NCBI RefSeq assembly: GCF_001577835.2
Contig: NC_029543.1
Location: 744,001-808,000 of the forward strand
Reading direction: 5' to 3'
DNA length: 64,000 bases
DNA from: Coturnix japonica
Taxonomy: Eukaryota > Chordata > Aves > Galliformes > Phasianidae
The notes under the pieces were generated by a model. That model searched no databases and was not told the DNA's origin. It saw nothing but the letters and a program-made list of their open reading frames with translations. Shown piece by piece: positions 39,826 to 61,789 of the stretch. The position numbers and the translations under genes were made by a program. Within the stretch, counting starts at the first letter, position 1; each line of letters starts with the position of its first letter.

Positions 39826-42800
39826 TCAGCAGGCAGAAACCAAACCCTTCTCGTAGGAGCAGCGCCGTTTTGGTTGGGGTCCCTCATCGTCGTCATCTTC
39901 CTCCTCATCCTCCTCCTCCTCCTCCTCCGACGATGAGCTGTCCAGTGTTAAATCCACCACATCAGCAGCAGCTTTGCCGTTCTCACCGTTGCCGTTAGGT
40001 GTGGGCAACAGCCCGTTCACATCCGAAGAACCTGAAAGTGGTCGGGGAAAGAGAAGACTAATTAAAGCCTCTTCTAATTAACATGAGGCTCAGGGCATCA
40101 GATGTGCGGTGCAGGGTTACTCACCCAGCACCAGGATGGGGCACTGCGGGCTGCAGCTGCGCTCCTTCTCCGCTCGGATGGGGCACCACGAGCCGTCCAC
40201 CAGGTACTCGATCTCATCCGCGTCCTCACACTCAGTCAAGATCTTTGACAGCAGCCTGGGTGGGAGGAAGGGCCCCATTGGTCTGTGTTGGCCAGCAGGG
40301 AGCCAACGCTCTGCACTGCACTGAGAGCCATGGACCAGCAGCTATTAGAATTAGAAGCACCTCAGCTCTGCAGAGCCTCCCAGGCAGACGCCCCAGACCC
40401 CACCAAGGCCACGTGTGGGCTGGCAACTGCCCAGGCTGTGCCCAAGGAACCACCCACCCCCATCACTGCCTGTCCCAGCAGGGCCCAGTGATCCCACATA
40501 CAGCACTCTGCTCCCCACTGCACACCCACAGCCACTGCAGCAGCTGCCCACCCCACAGCAGCACACTGCGGCCCCACGCAGCCCCCAGTGCCAGCACACA
40601 CAGCCCTGCGGGCAGCCCCACTGCTCAGCACAGCCGCCCTGGCTGCAATCACCACCACGGAGCCCCAGCACGGGGTGAGAGCAGCACTGACACATGGCAG
40701 CACTCAGAGCACTGTCAGCACAGCCCTGTGCCAACCCACCGCTCAGCTCCATGCACCACCCCAGCACTGCGGTGATGCCGCACTAAAGGTCGATTACACA
40801 GCTGTGTGATCCCAGCCCATAGATCAGCAGAGGGCTCTGCTGCCTTCCTTCACTCCCAGATGGGAGCCAGGCCTCCATGCAGCTCTGCAGGCAGCTCCAC
40901 CACCAGGAGGGGGAGAACTGCTGCAGAGCTGGGCGCACACAGCAGCCTGGCTGCAGCACCCAGCACCTCCAGGTGCTGCTCTGCCCACAGGAGCACCCAG
41001 CCGGCCTCACCTGGGGAGAACCAAAGCTCTCTATGGTAGAAAGCAAACAGCTCCGGTGCAGAGACAGAGGGAGCAGTGCTCCCACATAGACCAAGACAAG
41101 GGAGGAAGGGCAGGGCTGGAGCTGCCCCTGCCATCATTCACAGCACGCGCGTTTCTTGCCTCGCTCTTATCCAAACGTGCCCTGCAATCTGCTGCCCCAA
41201 TTCCCCACATAAGACAGATTACGTTCCTGATGCAAACGCTGCACCTGCACTTCTGCCTCAGGGACTGCACGGTGTGGGATGTTTGCTTGAGAAGCTGGCA
41301 GAGATCCCCCCAGCCGAGCTCCCAGCGTGGCGAGCGCTGCCTGCTCACAGCAAGAGAAGAGGAAGATGGTTCCTATCAAAAATCACCTTATCGTGTGCTT
41401 ATAAAGTGGGTTTATTCCACGCAGCGTGACATCTGGCAACCAGGGCAGCCAATTGTGCGGGTTCATCAGAGTGAGGCAGTAAACGCTCGATGCTCGTAAG
41501 GCTTTAAGGGAATCCTAAAATCAAGAAGGGCAGACCGACAAACCTTGCTCCAGCACACCACCACAAGCAGTCAGGGCATTATGCAGGAGCACAACACGCT
41601 TCCAGCTTTGCTCCCATGCAGGCTCCAGAAGGGCAGACTAAAGAATGCTTCACCCAGCAGCAAAACCCCAGGGCTGAGGACAGCAGCACCCACACTCACC
41701 CATCAATTATCAGCTGGTCGTAGGGCGCGGGCTTGTCACACACGGGACACATCCACGTGGGCTTCTTCTCATTCATCTGAAGGTAGAAGACTGCATCGAA
41801 GCACTGCAGGTGGGCGCAGGTCTCAGCCCGGCACGGCACGGACAGCCGCATCTTCACCAGCTGCGGGAGGAGGGCAGTGGTGAGCAGCAGGGCCGAGCTC
41901 ACAGCCAGCGCTGTGTCCCCTCCAGCACAGCAGCGCTGCTGCACAAGGCAAAGCTGAGCTGGCAGGATGGGTTTTCTGGATGTAACCACACTTAGGAGGT
42001 ATTGCAGAGACTCACCGGGCAGATGAGAGACACCCGAACGCCTGTTGTAGCGATTTCACTGTCTGGGTCCAAACGTAGCTTCTCTTTTACTGCAGGAAGA
42101 GCAAAGGGTGATAAAATTAACTTCAACATGGAGGCGTCTCACAGTGCAGGGTGAGGAGCCCTCAGGGGCAGAGAGAACAGCACAGCACTGCAGCAGCAAT
42201 GCACAACCTGCATGGCTCAGCGCTCAGCAGCACACAGGCTGCAGGCCAGGCAGGAAAGCTTCTTCCTGCAGCCCCCGACCTCAGGGCTGCTCCCCTTCCC
42301 CACAGCCCAGCCTTCCCAGCCAGCAGGAGCCTGCTGTCACCATCCCTGTGCTGCTGGGGAGCAAAAGGGAGGACAGAAGGAGCCACAACGCCCAGAAAGA
42401 AGTCCATTCATCTAATGAGTTATCAGGTTATTAGCACAAGCAGGATGAACCTTATTCCCTGGGATCTGGGGGCAATTTCACATGATAAACAAACACCTTG
42501 GTGAGCCTGTCCAAATAAGAAGCGTTTTATGTGACTGGAGGGAAGGAATAGCACAAAACTCAGCTCTCACACACATTTCCAGCAGCCTGGCAGCCAGGAA
42601 CGCCCAGCAGGTGGGTGCACAGTGAGCCCCCCCACAGACCCCCGCCCACAAATACTCACCCAGCGCTTTGCAGAGCTCTGGATGTTTGATCCCAATGGTT
42701 TTCAACCTCTGCAGCAGCTCCGCTGAGGTCATCTGCCGCACTAAGTACAACCCCACGGAATAGCTCTGAGGAGAGGAGGAAGGGAAGGGCTGAGCACGGG

Positions 42801-45800
42801 GCTCTCCTGCGCTCCCCATATAGCCCTGGGTGCCTCCCCACAGCTCGTACCTTCCCGTAGTTCCCCCAGGTGACAGTGATGCGATTGGTGGCCGCAGACA
42901 AATACATGAGGTGCGTGAGGTTGATGGGCCGGCAGGGCCGCTTGGGTTCCACCCCAGGTTTGTTTGATGGGTAGTAGCCCTAAAGTGGAAAGATTCGTGT
43001 TGTTTATAGGCTGAAGATGCTGCTGGGAAGGAACACTCACACATCAGCCTCGCTGCCTTCTAACCCAGCCACAGTTAGGAAGAGGGGAGCTGAGCGGTGC
43101 AACGCAGCACAGAGTGAAAAGGAATCCTTGTGAAACACTTCATTAACAGCCAACCCATCTGAAAGCTAAACCAATAACTGCTCTGCTCTGGCTTCTTGTC
43201 TGCACTCAGCAGAAGGATCACCTGCATGAGCCCCCCTGACGTGGTGCCTCCCAGCCCAGCTGACTTACCGGCACGGAGCAGTAACTGTGGTTCACTTTCA
43301 CAGCAATGTTGGGGGGGTATTGATCCTCCTGGGGGGAACTGGTGTCTGTGTAACAGATCCTGCAAAGAAACCACACGGCTCCTCAAACACCTGTCCTGGT
43401 TCAAAGCTCTACACAACAACCAGCAGCCAACCATCACCACCAGGCCACGCTTCCTCCTCTGCCCATACTGAAAGCCAAACCAAGGGCAGGACCTCCGCAT
43501 TTGGGATCATGGATAGTGACAGGGTGAGGGGGAACTGGTTGACCATTGTGGTCCTTTTCAACCCAGGCCATTCCGTGATTGTATGGAAATGGGATACGCT
43601 GCTGTTTGCTGCTGACTCAGGCAGGAAGGTGTCAGAAAGCATCAGATGCTTGTCTGATGTGTGCCAGCAGCGAGGTTGGTCTAACTCCTCTTGGCAGCTC
43701 TGAATACCACCACACTGCACCTTACTGAACCCAGCGATGTGTTCCCCTCCTCCCCTTGTGGCTCCTCATATTAAATCCACACTCAGACGTACCTGAGCAC
43801 CACCTGAACCGACTTCACACCGGGCTGCAACTCCCTGGGAAAGCAAGGAAGAAACAGAAACTTACATAAAGAAAAACAGAAAGGACCCTGGTTCTCCTGG
43901 CATTTTCTACTGCTGCATGTCAGCATTCAGAGGACCCCTCTCTGGTGTTGGGTCTGACTGCGTTCCTCCAAGACTCTGCTTACTTATCCAACTAAATATT
44001 TCTGACATAGGGGTGGAGGGGATGGCAGCTGAGCTCATGTGGTGCTTCTGGATCCATGCAGGTACAGTGGGGCACTGCCATAGCAGGAAGACGGGCTGAT
44101 CCTCACAGACACCCCTTGAAGCCACAGCTGCAAAACTACTGTGCTTATGTATGACTAATGGTGAAAATTCTCTTCATGTATTTGGATTTGGGAGAAAAGG
44201 GCATTAAGGATCAGCTTTGTGCAGGGTGGCACAGAGGAAGCGCTGGGCTGCAATATCTCCAGGTAAGAGCACCCAGGGAGGAGTACCTGGAGTTTCGGAT
44301 CAGCTCCACTTGTCTCGGCGTCAATGCGAAGATACACGGGCTTTCCTGAAGCTTCTCACTGTTCTGTGGAACTGAAAAGGAGAAAAGAAACACATCATTC
44401 TGATGGCAGCTCCTCTGACGCTGCTCACTGCTCTGAGCCTTCTTTGGCCTCCACCTGCCGACCAACAGATGAACTCAGAATGAAATGCAGCAGCACAGGA
44501 ACGGCTCCAAGAGGCAGTGCTGGTAGGAGCCAGCATCGACTGCCCTCTTCTCTATCCCTCATTTTGAGATCAAATGCCTTCAGTCTGCTTAGAATTAAGC
44601 CTGAGATATGGGAACTCGAGGCTGCAGATCTTAAAGGTTTTAAAGCTGAAGACCTCCAGGTAACTGAGTTCCATCCTTTCTCTGGGATGGATGCTGCTGC
44701 ATTGCAAATCTGTGCTGGGCCTTGTATGGCTGCAGCTGCCATCAGTTCATTCCAACAGCAGGAAATCGATTTTTAAGGCAGAGCTCAACCAGCAACCTTC
44801 AGAATGAGCCCAGACATAAAGCTTCCAAAGCCCAGGAGGACTCTGCAAACTGTCCTTGGGAGCTGAACCCCACAAACAACACTGAAATTGACTGACACTG
44901 CATGAGGTTACTGTGAGGAAGGAGCAAACCAAGGGCAGGACCTCTGCAGCTGGGATCCTGGATAGTGAGACAGAATGAGGGGGAATGGTTTTAAACTGAG
45001 ATGGAGAGGTTTGGGTTGGAACTTAGGAGGAAGTTTTTCACCCAGTGGTTGGTGATGCCCTGGAACAGGTTGCCCAAGGAGGCTGTGGATGCCCCATCCC
45101 TGCAGGCATTCAAGGCCAGGCTGGATGTGGCTCTGGGCAGCCTGGGCTGCTGGTTGGTGACCCTGCACACAGCAGGGGGTTGGAGCTGGATGAGCACTGT
45201 GGGCCTTTGCAACCCAGGCCATTCTGTGATTCTATAATGTTCTACACACTTCAATTATCATGGGGGGAAAAAAAAAGGGGGAAAGTTGACATCCACCACC
45301 ATGTGCATCAGTCTGTCCTTCACAGAGCCTTGGAAAATCTCATTTTCAACCCCTTGAAATTCAACCTTTTGGACACTCGCACCTGTTTTGTTTCCATCTA
45401 CCAGACCAAGCCCAGCAGATGAAGAGCACAGAAAACTCACCGAGCTCCGTGGGCTTCAGCAGCTCATCCAGGGTGTTGTAGAAGGGCAGCTTCACCAGGC
45501 GGACTTCAGGCTTCACAGCTTTAGGGGGCAACCTGCCCAGTTCGTTCAGGTATTTCCCATAGAGAGTGGGATAGTCAATGTTGGGGGTGGAGATAGAAGT
45601 CCGAGCCATGGCGCTCCCACGGTCGTATGAAGAGTGAATGGGGAGTGCCTCAGGGGAGCGGTGCGGCTGCGGGGCCTCGGAGCTCTTCTTGGCATAACGG
45701 GTCTCGTAGAGCTCCTTGATCTTCTTGAAAACCTCAGGGCTGCAGTCAAATTGGACCAGCTGCAATGCTCTGGTGACTAGTTCGTGTTTAAGTCCGCTTT

Positions 45801-48233
45801 TACTCCTGCCAACAAAACCCAGCAACATCTGAAGATCTGAGACTCGGAAACTCATCACCATGTTCTAGGGGATAAAAAAATTAAAGATGTTCTTACAGTG
45901 ATACGAAGGCAAAGAGAAAGTTCTTCCTGTTCTCTATGGCTCGGAACCCACCGACCCACCCAGACCACAGAACACGAGTCACTCAATAAAGTGATAGACA
46001 CCCAACAATGATTCTAACAGTGAGCACGGAGGAGAAAACTCCAACACACATCATACTGGTGTCAGTGCAGCTCAGTGTATTAACACCAGGCAGGAGCTTA
46101 AAGCACTTCCCTGAGTCTCTGAAGGGTTTAAAGAGCAAAAGAAGGGAGAAAACAGAACACTAAAGTGAAGGGGGCTGCTGGTCCTTCAGTGCACCTCTGT
46201 GCTGTTTCCACAGGCAAAACAAACCCTCTAGAGCTCTTCTTAGACATGTAGAACCTGAAGAAAGAACCGAGCACGTATATTTCCAGCTATGGGAAGAGAA
46301 GACTGAAGAGAGCAGTGCGTTCCCATGAGAACAATGCCTGCAGGCGGGGGCTTTGCCAAGCACTCCCCCACGCTCACAGCCAGCACCCAGGGCTGCTGCT
46401 GGGGATGTCAGTGCTTTGATAAGAGGTGAAAACAATCCCTACCTTCACTAATGCACTTTCCTGCTGCTGTGGGAGCTCAGGAGGCCTGGAACCATCAGCA
46501 GGTTTAAAGGGAGTCCAATGCTACAGCAGACTAGGAGCTAGAAATGGCCTCTGCTGAAAGCAGTCAGATGGACGTCATGCTTGTCTTGCATGGCAAAGGG
46601 CCATCAAGCTTATAAAGCAGGTTTTTGTCAAGATTCAAGCTGCCCTAAGAGTCCACTTGATAGCCAACCATGTGTACCCCCTCCGCAGCTTCCATAGATT
46701 GTGGAAAACACAGGAATTCAAGACCTCTGCCATCCCACAGCAAAGAGCAGAAGCAGCCATAGGACGGGGCTCTGCTCTCCCAGAAGGAGAGGGAAGGAAA
46801 CAGACAACTTGCAAGAGGAGAGAAGGACATTTAACTGCTATGACAAGAGATGTGGGTTCATTGCTTTGTGATGCAGCACCTGTGTGACCCTGGAGGAATT
46901 TAGTTTGTGCTTCAGAACGGTACAGAACGGAGAGCGTGCCGTCTTCACTGGGGCACATTCAAGGATAAACGTGTATCAGCAAAGATAAGCACGGCACGGC
47001 CACAACGCTGCTCCCAGCAGCACAGCAGCGCTCCTACGCTCACTGCTCCCACAGCACAACTCACTTGGCACTTCTGCTGCAGAACCAACAGCCTTTGGGG
47101 TCGGAACCAACAGCCTTCAGCCTTAGATTCAGGACCTGTATTGCTCCAGAGCAAGTCTCATTAAACAATAACAACGTGTCACTGAGGCTGGGATCTGCAT
47201 GAAGCGCTGAGATCCCTTAGCACTGAGGTCAGCTCCATCCTGGCTCCGAGCATCAGCTGTGCTGTGTAAAGGAGGCAGCACATCTCCTGCAGAGGGGTCC
47301 TGGGCCCACAGCAACCAAGAGGGGCCGAACAGCTGTGAGATGGGGACCAGAGGGCCTCATAAAACGTCTCCTTTCAGCCACATCCCTGCTTGTTGGCTGA
47401 CCCCAACCCCATAGAGACCCCACTGCAGGGATGGGCTCAACCAAGCGGATCCCTTCAAACAGCTGCACCATAGAGCCAAGAGTGCCACACAACCTCTCTA
47501 TGAGCCCCATAATAACTCAATATTGGGGGAGCACTGAGTGGGGGGGTCAGGAGCTCCACAGCCCCCCCCCAAACAGTGGGTGGTTATAGGTTATAGGGGG
47601 GCACTCAGGGCACTCACAGCCCCCCCCAAACACTGTGTGGTTATAGGTTACAGGTTATAGGTTATAGGGGGGCACTCACAGCCCCCCCCCCAACTCAAAC
47701 ACTGGTTGGTTATAGGTTATAGGTTATATATTACAGGGGGGCACTCACAGCCCCCCCCAACTCAAACACTGGGTGGTTATAGGCTATAGGTTATAGGCTA
47801 TAGTTTATAGGCTACAGGTTATAGGCTATAGGTTACAGGTTATAGGGTGGGCACTCAGTTGGGCCGCCCCCCGCCCTCCCATTGCCACCACAAGCAGCCC
47901 TTGTCCCTTGTGGGCTGTGACAGGAGATGGATGCAGGGCAGCCCCGTTGCTGCCGCCCCGCCCCGAGGCCTTTAGCCCCGCACAGGCCTCATCCCGGGGA
48001 TGTTCGGCCCTGAGGTAAAACGGGACAACGAACCGGGATGGCGGGGAGGGGGGGGGCGGTCCCGGGGTGCCGCCCCCCAGCTCCCACCCGTCGAACCGCC
48101 CCGCCCGCCGCCGGTTCCGCGCTGTGAGGGGCGGCAGCTGAGCCCTCATCCCGCTCCCGCCCGGCCCGGTCTCTCCGAGCCGCCTCCGCCGCCGCCGTTC
48201 ACTCACTTTGGCCTCCACCAGCTCCGCCGCCAT
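39826..48233 (-). CDS. PIAS4: PIAS4 (PIASy), SUMO E3 ligase
   Basis: Eleven coding exons on the minus strand: 48207-48233, 45441-45864, 44287-44371, 43793-43834, 43269-43359, 42851-42979, 42660-42765, 42016-42089, 41700-41860, 40125-40255 and 39826-40031. They total 1476 bases, or 491 residues; human has 510. In order: SAP domain (about 12-46, [20 protein letters not shown]), PINIT region ([20 protein letters not shown] onward), SP-RING zinc domain ([19 protein letters not shown] ... CFDAVF ... WMCPVCDKP) that recruits UBC9, and a SUMO-interacting motif ([15 protein letters not shown]) before an acidic tail ending KGLVSAC. The enzyme sumoylates nuclear factors and represses STAT and other transcription. 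Intron 1 is 2.3 kb. The 3' UTR extends to about 38370. It diverges from EEF2 with about 1.26 kb between starts. Confidence 0.96.
43472..43592 (+). mobile_element. CR1 LINE fragment with internal deletion
   Basis: Starts with ccaaaccaagggcaggacct and ends with ccttttcaacccaggccatt and a ccgtgattgtatgg end. The middle of the usual CR1 3' unit is absent. It shares its left part with the copy at 44923. Confidence 0.7.
44923..45240 (+). mobile_element. CR1 LINE 3' end, best-preserved copy in the window
   Basis: Shows the full 3' unit: ttgggttggaacttaggagg, ttttcacccagtggttgg, gaacaggttgcccaaggagg, tggatgtggctctgggcagc and the terminus ccaggccattctgtgattct with an attctat-like end. 5'-truncated; lies in PIAS4 intron 2 in antisense. 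Confidence 0.9.
47575..47850. repeat. (ggttata)n and C-run minisatellite
   Basis: Compound array alternating ggttata/ggctata heptamers with ggggggcactcacagcccccc blocks, in PIAS4 intron 1. Confidence 0.9.
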
Positions 48234-49460
48234 CTTGGCCTCCAGCGTCCACCGCGCCGGGAGCCGCCGCCGGGTCACGTGACGCCTAGCGGCGAGGGGA
48301 GGGGCGCGCGGGAGACGCGTCGACCAATCAATTTCGAGTTCCTCACCTCGGAGGCCGCCGCCGCAACGCGCAGGCGCAATAGAGCCACCCCGCCCCGCTC
48401 CGCCTTCCGGGGGTCTTAAAGGGACCGCGCCCCTAAAACGGGACGGAGAGGATGGAGGATGCGGGGATGGAGGGAGGACAGCAGAGCTAATGACAGCTCT
48501 CCTGCTTTCTTTTCTTTACCTGTGGGCTGCCTTACATGGGTACGGGGAGAGGGAAGGGGACGGGTTAGGACTGAGGGTCATTATATGCCTATATGTGCTT
48601 ATAGTCCCAGCTTCTGAGCATGGTGATATTTGTAATGTATTTAGCCTATGGGAGCCGGTGATGGGGATACCTGCCTGGCTGCCTTTCAGCCTAATTGACA
48701 TCACAGACAGTGTGCTCGGACTGGCTTACCAGTGTCCTGAGTTCCTTACGTATGGCTGGGGTGTCAGGTTGGGTGCTGTGTTGTCAGTCTCTCTGAATAC
48801 AATCCTAATAACAATAATAATGGGGTCCTAATCCTAATAATAACAATAACACAATGGGGCCAGCAGCGTGTCCCTAAGTTGCAGTGAGGCTCATCAACTA
48901 GAAAACATCACTCAAAACCCATCTATTGATAGAGGGATCAGAGGGCTCTATAGATAGAGGAATCTATTGATGTCTCAATAGAAGACCTCCAGTTTTCGAG
49001 CTGATATTTGCGCTCCATAACACAGACATCACACTACTTCCATCCCGTGCCTCCATTGCAGCCCCCTGCCCACCCCCGCTCCTCCCGGCCTGCAGGGGGC
49101 GCTAGTGAGCTCCATGCCCTCCGCAGTTCCGGCCGGTGCATGCGCACCTAGTCCATAGACGCCGCTATGGGCGGTGCTCGCCCAGCCCGGCCCGGTGCCG
49201 CTTTGGACGGCCCAGCGCTCCGGGTAAAGGCGGAGCCGCTCTCGAGGCCTTGAGCAGCGCCCCGGGCACGTTGTCCGGGTTGTACCCGCTGTGACCGCGT
49301 TGTTTCCGCTGCGGGTTCTGAGCGGGGACCGCGTGGATCCTGACTGCGGCCCTCGGAGGACCTGACCGCCCGACCATAGAGCTGCCGGCAGCGGGGGGTG
49401 CTAGATAGTCGCATCTGCGCACGCGCACGCGTAGGCTCCTCCTTCCGGCCGGCGCCGCCC
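48234..49460. other. PIAS4-EEF2 divergent spacer
   Basis: CpG-rich next to both starts (about 48234-48420 and 49070-49460). The middle (48480-49020) is AT-richer and contains an open frame of 113 codons on the plus strand (48490-48831) with hydrophobic stretches but no recognised domain. That block looks like an insertion of unclassified repeat or unique DNA; I do not call it a gene. Confidence 0.5.
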
Positions 49461-49500
49461 TATAAAAGGGGGGCGGTTGACGTCAGCGTTCTCTTCCGCC
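49461..49500 (+). promoter_or_regulatory. EEF2: EEF2 core promoter: TATA box, CRE and 5'-TOP
   Basis: TATAAAA at 49461-49467, a perfect CRE tgacgtca at 49478-49485, and a pyrimidine start ctcttccgcc at 49491-49500, the right distance for initiation. A 5'-terminal oligopyrimidine tract is how translation-factor mRNAs come under mTOR/LARP1 control; here it is seen in sequence and its use is inferred from the family. Confidence 0.85.
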
Positions 49501-49590
49501 CGCTCTGCGCTCGCCAGCGAGACAGGGCCGCCGCCACCGCCGCCATTGCTGTAACCCCCCGCCCCGGAGAATCCGCCTCCATCCGCCACC

Positions 49591-56383
<6,793 letters not shown>

Positions 56384-56837
56384 TCACCACCATCCCCATG
56401 TGCTGTCACTGCTGTGGGACTCAGCCTAAACACCATCCCAGCAGGCTCAAAGCGCAGTGACAGCTCTTTGCATTGTACTTAATCAGTTTCGTAGCGATTG
56501 GAGACTTATAACAAGAAAAAAAACCCCCACAAAACTGAACCGAACCAACCGAGCGCATTGATCCAGCCTTGGAGCTCTGTGTGTTGCACATCGTGGCCCA
56601 TTGGGTGCCATTGTAACAATGAAAAGCGTTTCCACTCTGCTTCCATATTTATTTGACTTGAGGAATCTCTGCTTTATTGGGCTGGGGGAGAAGCTGAGGG
56701 CGGTGGGGGCTGCTCCCCCTTTATCTATGGGGGGGTTTAATGGAGCCCAATGGGGCCGGGGGGGGTTTGAAGGCAGGGAGCTGTTGTGTGTCATCGTCAT
56801 CATGAGCATCAACCCGTGTATTAGTGCCACTGGAAGT

Positions 56838-56843
56838 AATAAA
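56838..56843 (+). terminator. EEF2: EEF2 poly(A) signal AATAAA
   Basis: About 455 bases after the stop codon, followed by T/G-rich sequence. The 3' UTR spans roughly 56384-56860. Confidence 0.8.
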
Positions 56844-56925
56844 TTTGATATGGTGATGATATGGCTCCTCCAACGTCGTGTCTCCTGCCGGACCCATCGC
56901 AGTGGGGTGTAGGGGTTCGATCACT

Positions 56926-57300
56926 GCGGGATCGATGCGGTATTGATGCGGGATCGATGCGGGATCGATGCGGGGCCGCCGGGATTCGAACCCGCGTCCT
57001 CAGCTCCGCCGGGGCGAGGCAGGGCGGCCCGATCCACGCATTCCAACATGACGTCACCCCCGTGGAGCCAATGGCAGCGCGCGAGGGGCGGGACATCTGG
57101 GATCTCGCAGCCAATAGCGGAGGAGAATGGGCGGAGCCGGCGGCTGTGCTGGAATGCGGCGGTGCGGGCGGGGGCGGCCCAGGTGGGGGAGCGGAGCGGG
57201 CGGGGGGTGCGGGATCGGAGCGGGATAAAGGGGGGGAGTGAGGGATCGGAGCGGGAATGAGCGGCTGATACCGGCCTGTAGGTGCTGAGAGGAGCGGGGG
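56926..57300 (+). promoter_or_regulatory. DAPK3: DAPK3 promoter region
   Basis: CpG-rich DNA between the EEF2 poly(A) site and the DAPK3 start. It begins with about four copies of gcgggatcgat (56926-56977). It then holds a tRNA-like B box on the minus strand (GGGTTCGAATCCC, 56981-56993), a CRE tgacgtca (57049-57056) and two CCAAT boxes (near 57067 and 57111). Assignment to DAPK3 rests on position. Confidence 0.55.
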
Positions 57301-57319
57301 GAGCTGCCGGGCCGCCGCC

Positions 57320-60849
<3,530 letters not shown>

Positions 60850-61762
60850 GGTGGGGGGATGAGCAGTGGGAGGGGGAGCCTGGGGATGTGGGGTGGGATA
60901 AGGGGGGTGTGGATGGCTGGGGGGATGGGGAATGTGGGGCTTGGGGTTGGGAGTTGCCTCGTGGGTAGCAGCGGGTTGTGGAACAAGTGGGGTCATGGGG
61001 CAGGACAGCAGCCCTATGGTTAGCAGAGGGGATGAGGAATATGTAGGGCTGTGGGGTAGGACAGTGGCCCCATGGATAGCAGTGGGGGTGGTTGATGTTT
61101 GGGGATGTGGGGTGGGAACAGCCCCATGGCTAGGTAGTGGGGTCAAGGAGCCACACTGTGGGGCAGGATGGGGGTCCTGTGGCTAGGTAGGGGGATTGGA
61201 GGGACACGTGGGGCTGTGGGGTGGGACAGCAGCCTCATGGCCAGGTGGGGGTGTCAGGGAACATGTAGGGCTGTGGGGTGGGTTTGGCAACCCTATCAGT
61301 AGGCATTGAGGTCAGGGGGTGCCCTGTGGGGCGGGAGGAGCCCCATGTCTTGGTAGTGGGGTCAGGGACCAAGTGGGGTGGGACAGCAGCCCTATAATTC
61401 AGCTTTGCGTGTCCTCAGTGTCAGTGTGAGGCCGGAGCTCAGTGCTGTCCCCAGTAGAGCCCCCAGTTGTCCCCAGTGTCTGTGGGGTGCCCCCCCCTGA
61501 GCACCCTCCTTTCCTTGGGATCCTCTGGGGGTCCTGTGCCGTCTGTGGGGCTCCACTCCCCTCAATGGGGTGGACATCTCGTGTCCCTCAGGGCCACAAA
61601 CCTATGGAGGGGAATGGGACCAAAGCACTGTCCCTACATGGCCCCAAACCCCAGCCTGACCCCAGAGCAGCTGTGCTTAAGGGGAAGGATTGGAAGTGCC
61701 CCCCAAGGCTGCCCCACAGTGCTTCCTCCCATCCATGTGCAGCTTTAAGTCCCATTTAATGA
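60850..61762 (+). other. DAPK3: DAPK3 3' UTR
   Basis: From the stop to the poly(A) signal. The first half contains about six diverged units with gtggggtgggacagcagcccc and atgg (60890-61400). Confidence 0.7.
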
Positions 61763-61768
61763 AATAAA
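61763..61768 (+). terminator. DAPK3: DAPK3 poly(A) signal AATAAA
   Basis: gaaataaagctttctgttct, about 915 bases after the stop. Confidence 0.8.
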
Positions 61769-61789
61769 GCTTTCTGTTCTCATAACCCC

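Noticed and set aside
48490-48831. Possible small membrane protein gene
   Set aside because: Single open frame without homology, splice context or regulatory support; kept only as a finding.
56969-57050. Possible tRNA gene on the minus strand
   Set aside because: A perfect B box and T-loop are present, but the T stem has a mismatch and no acceptor partner, D arm or A box lies at the required spacing.
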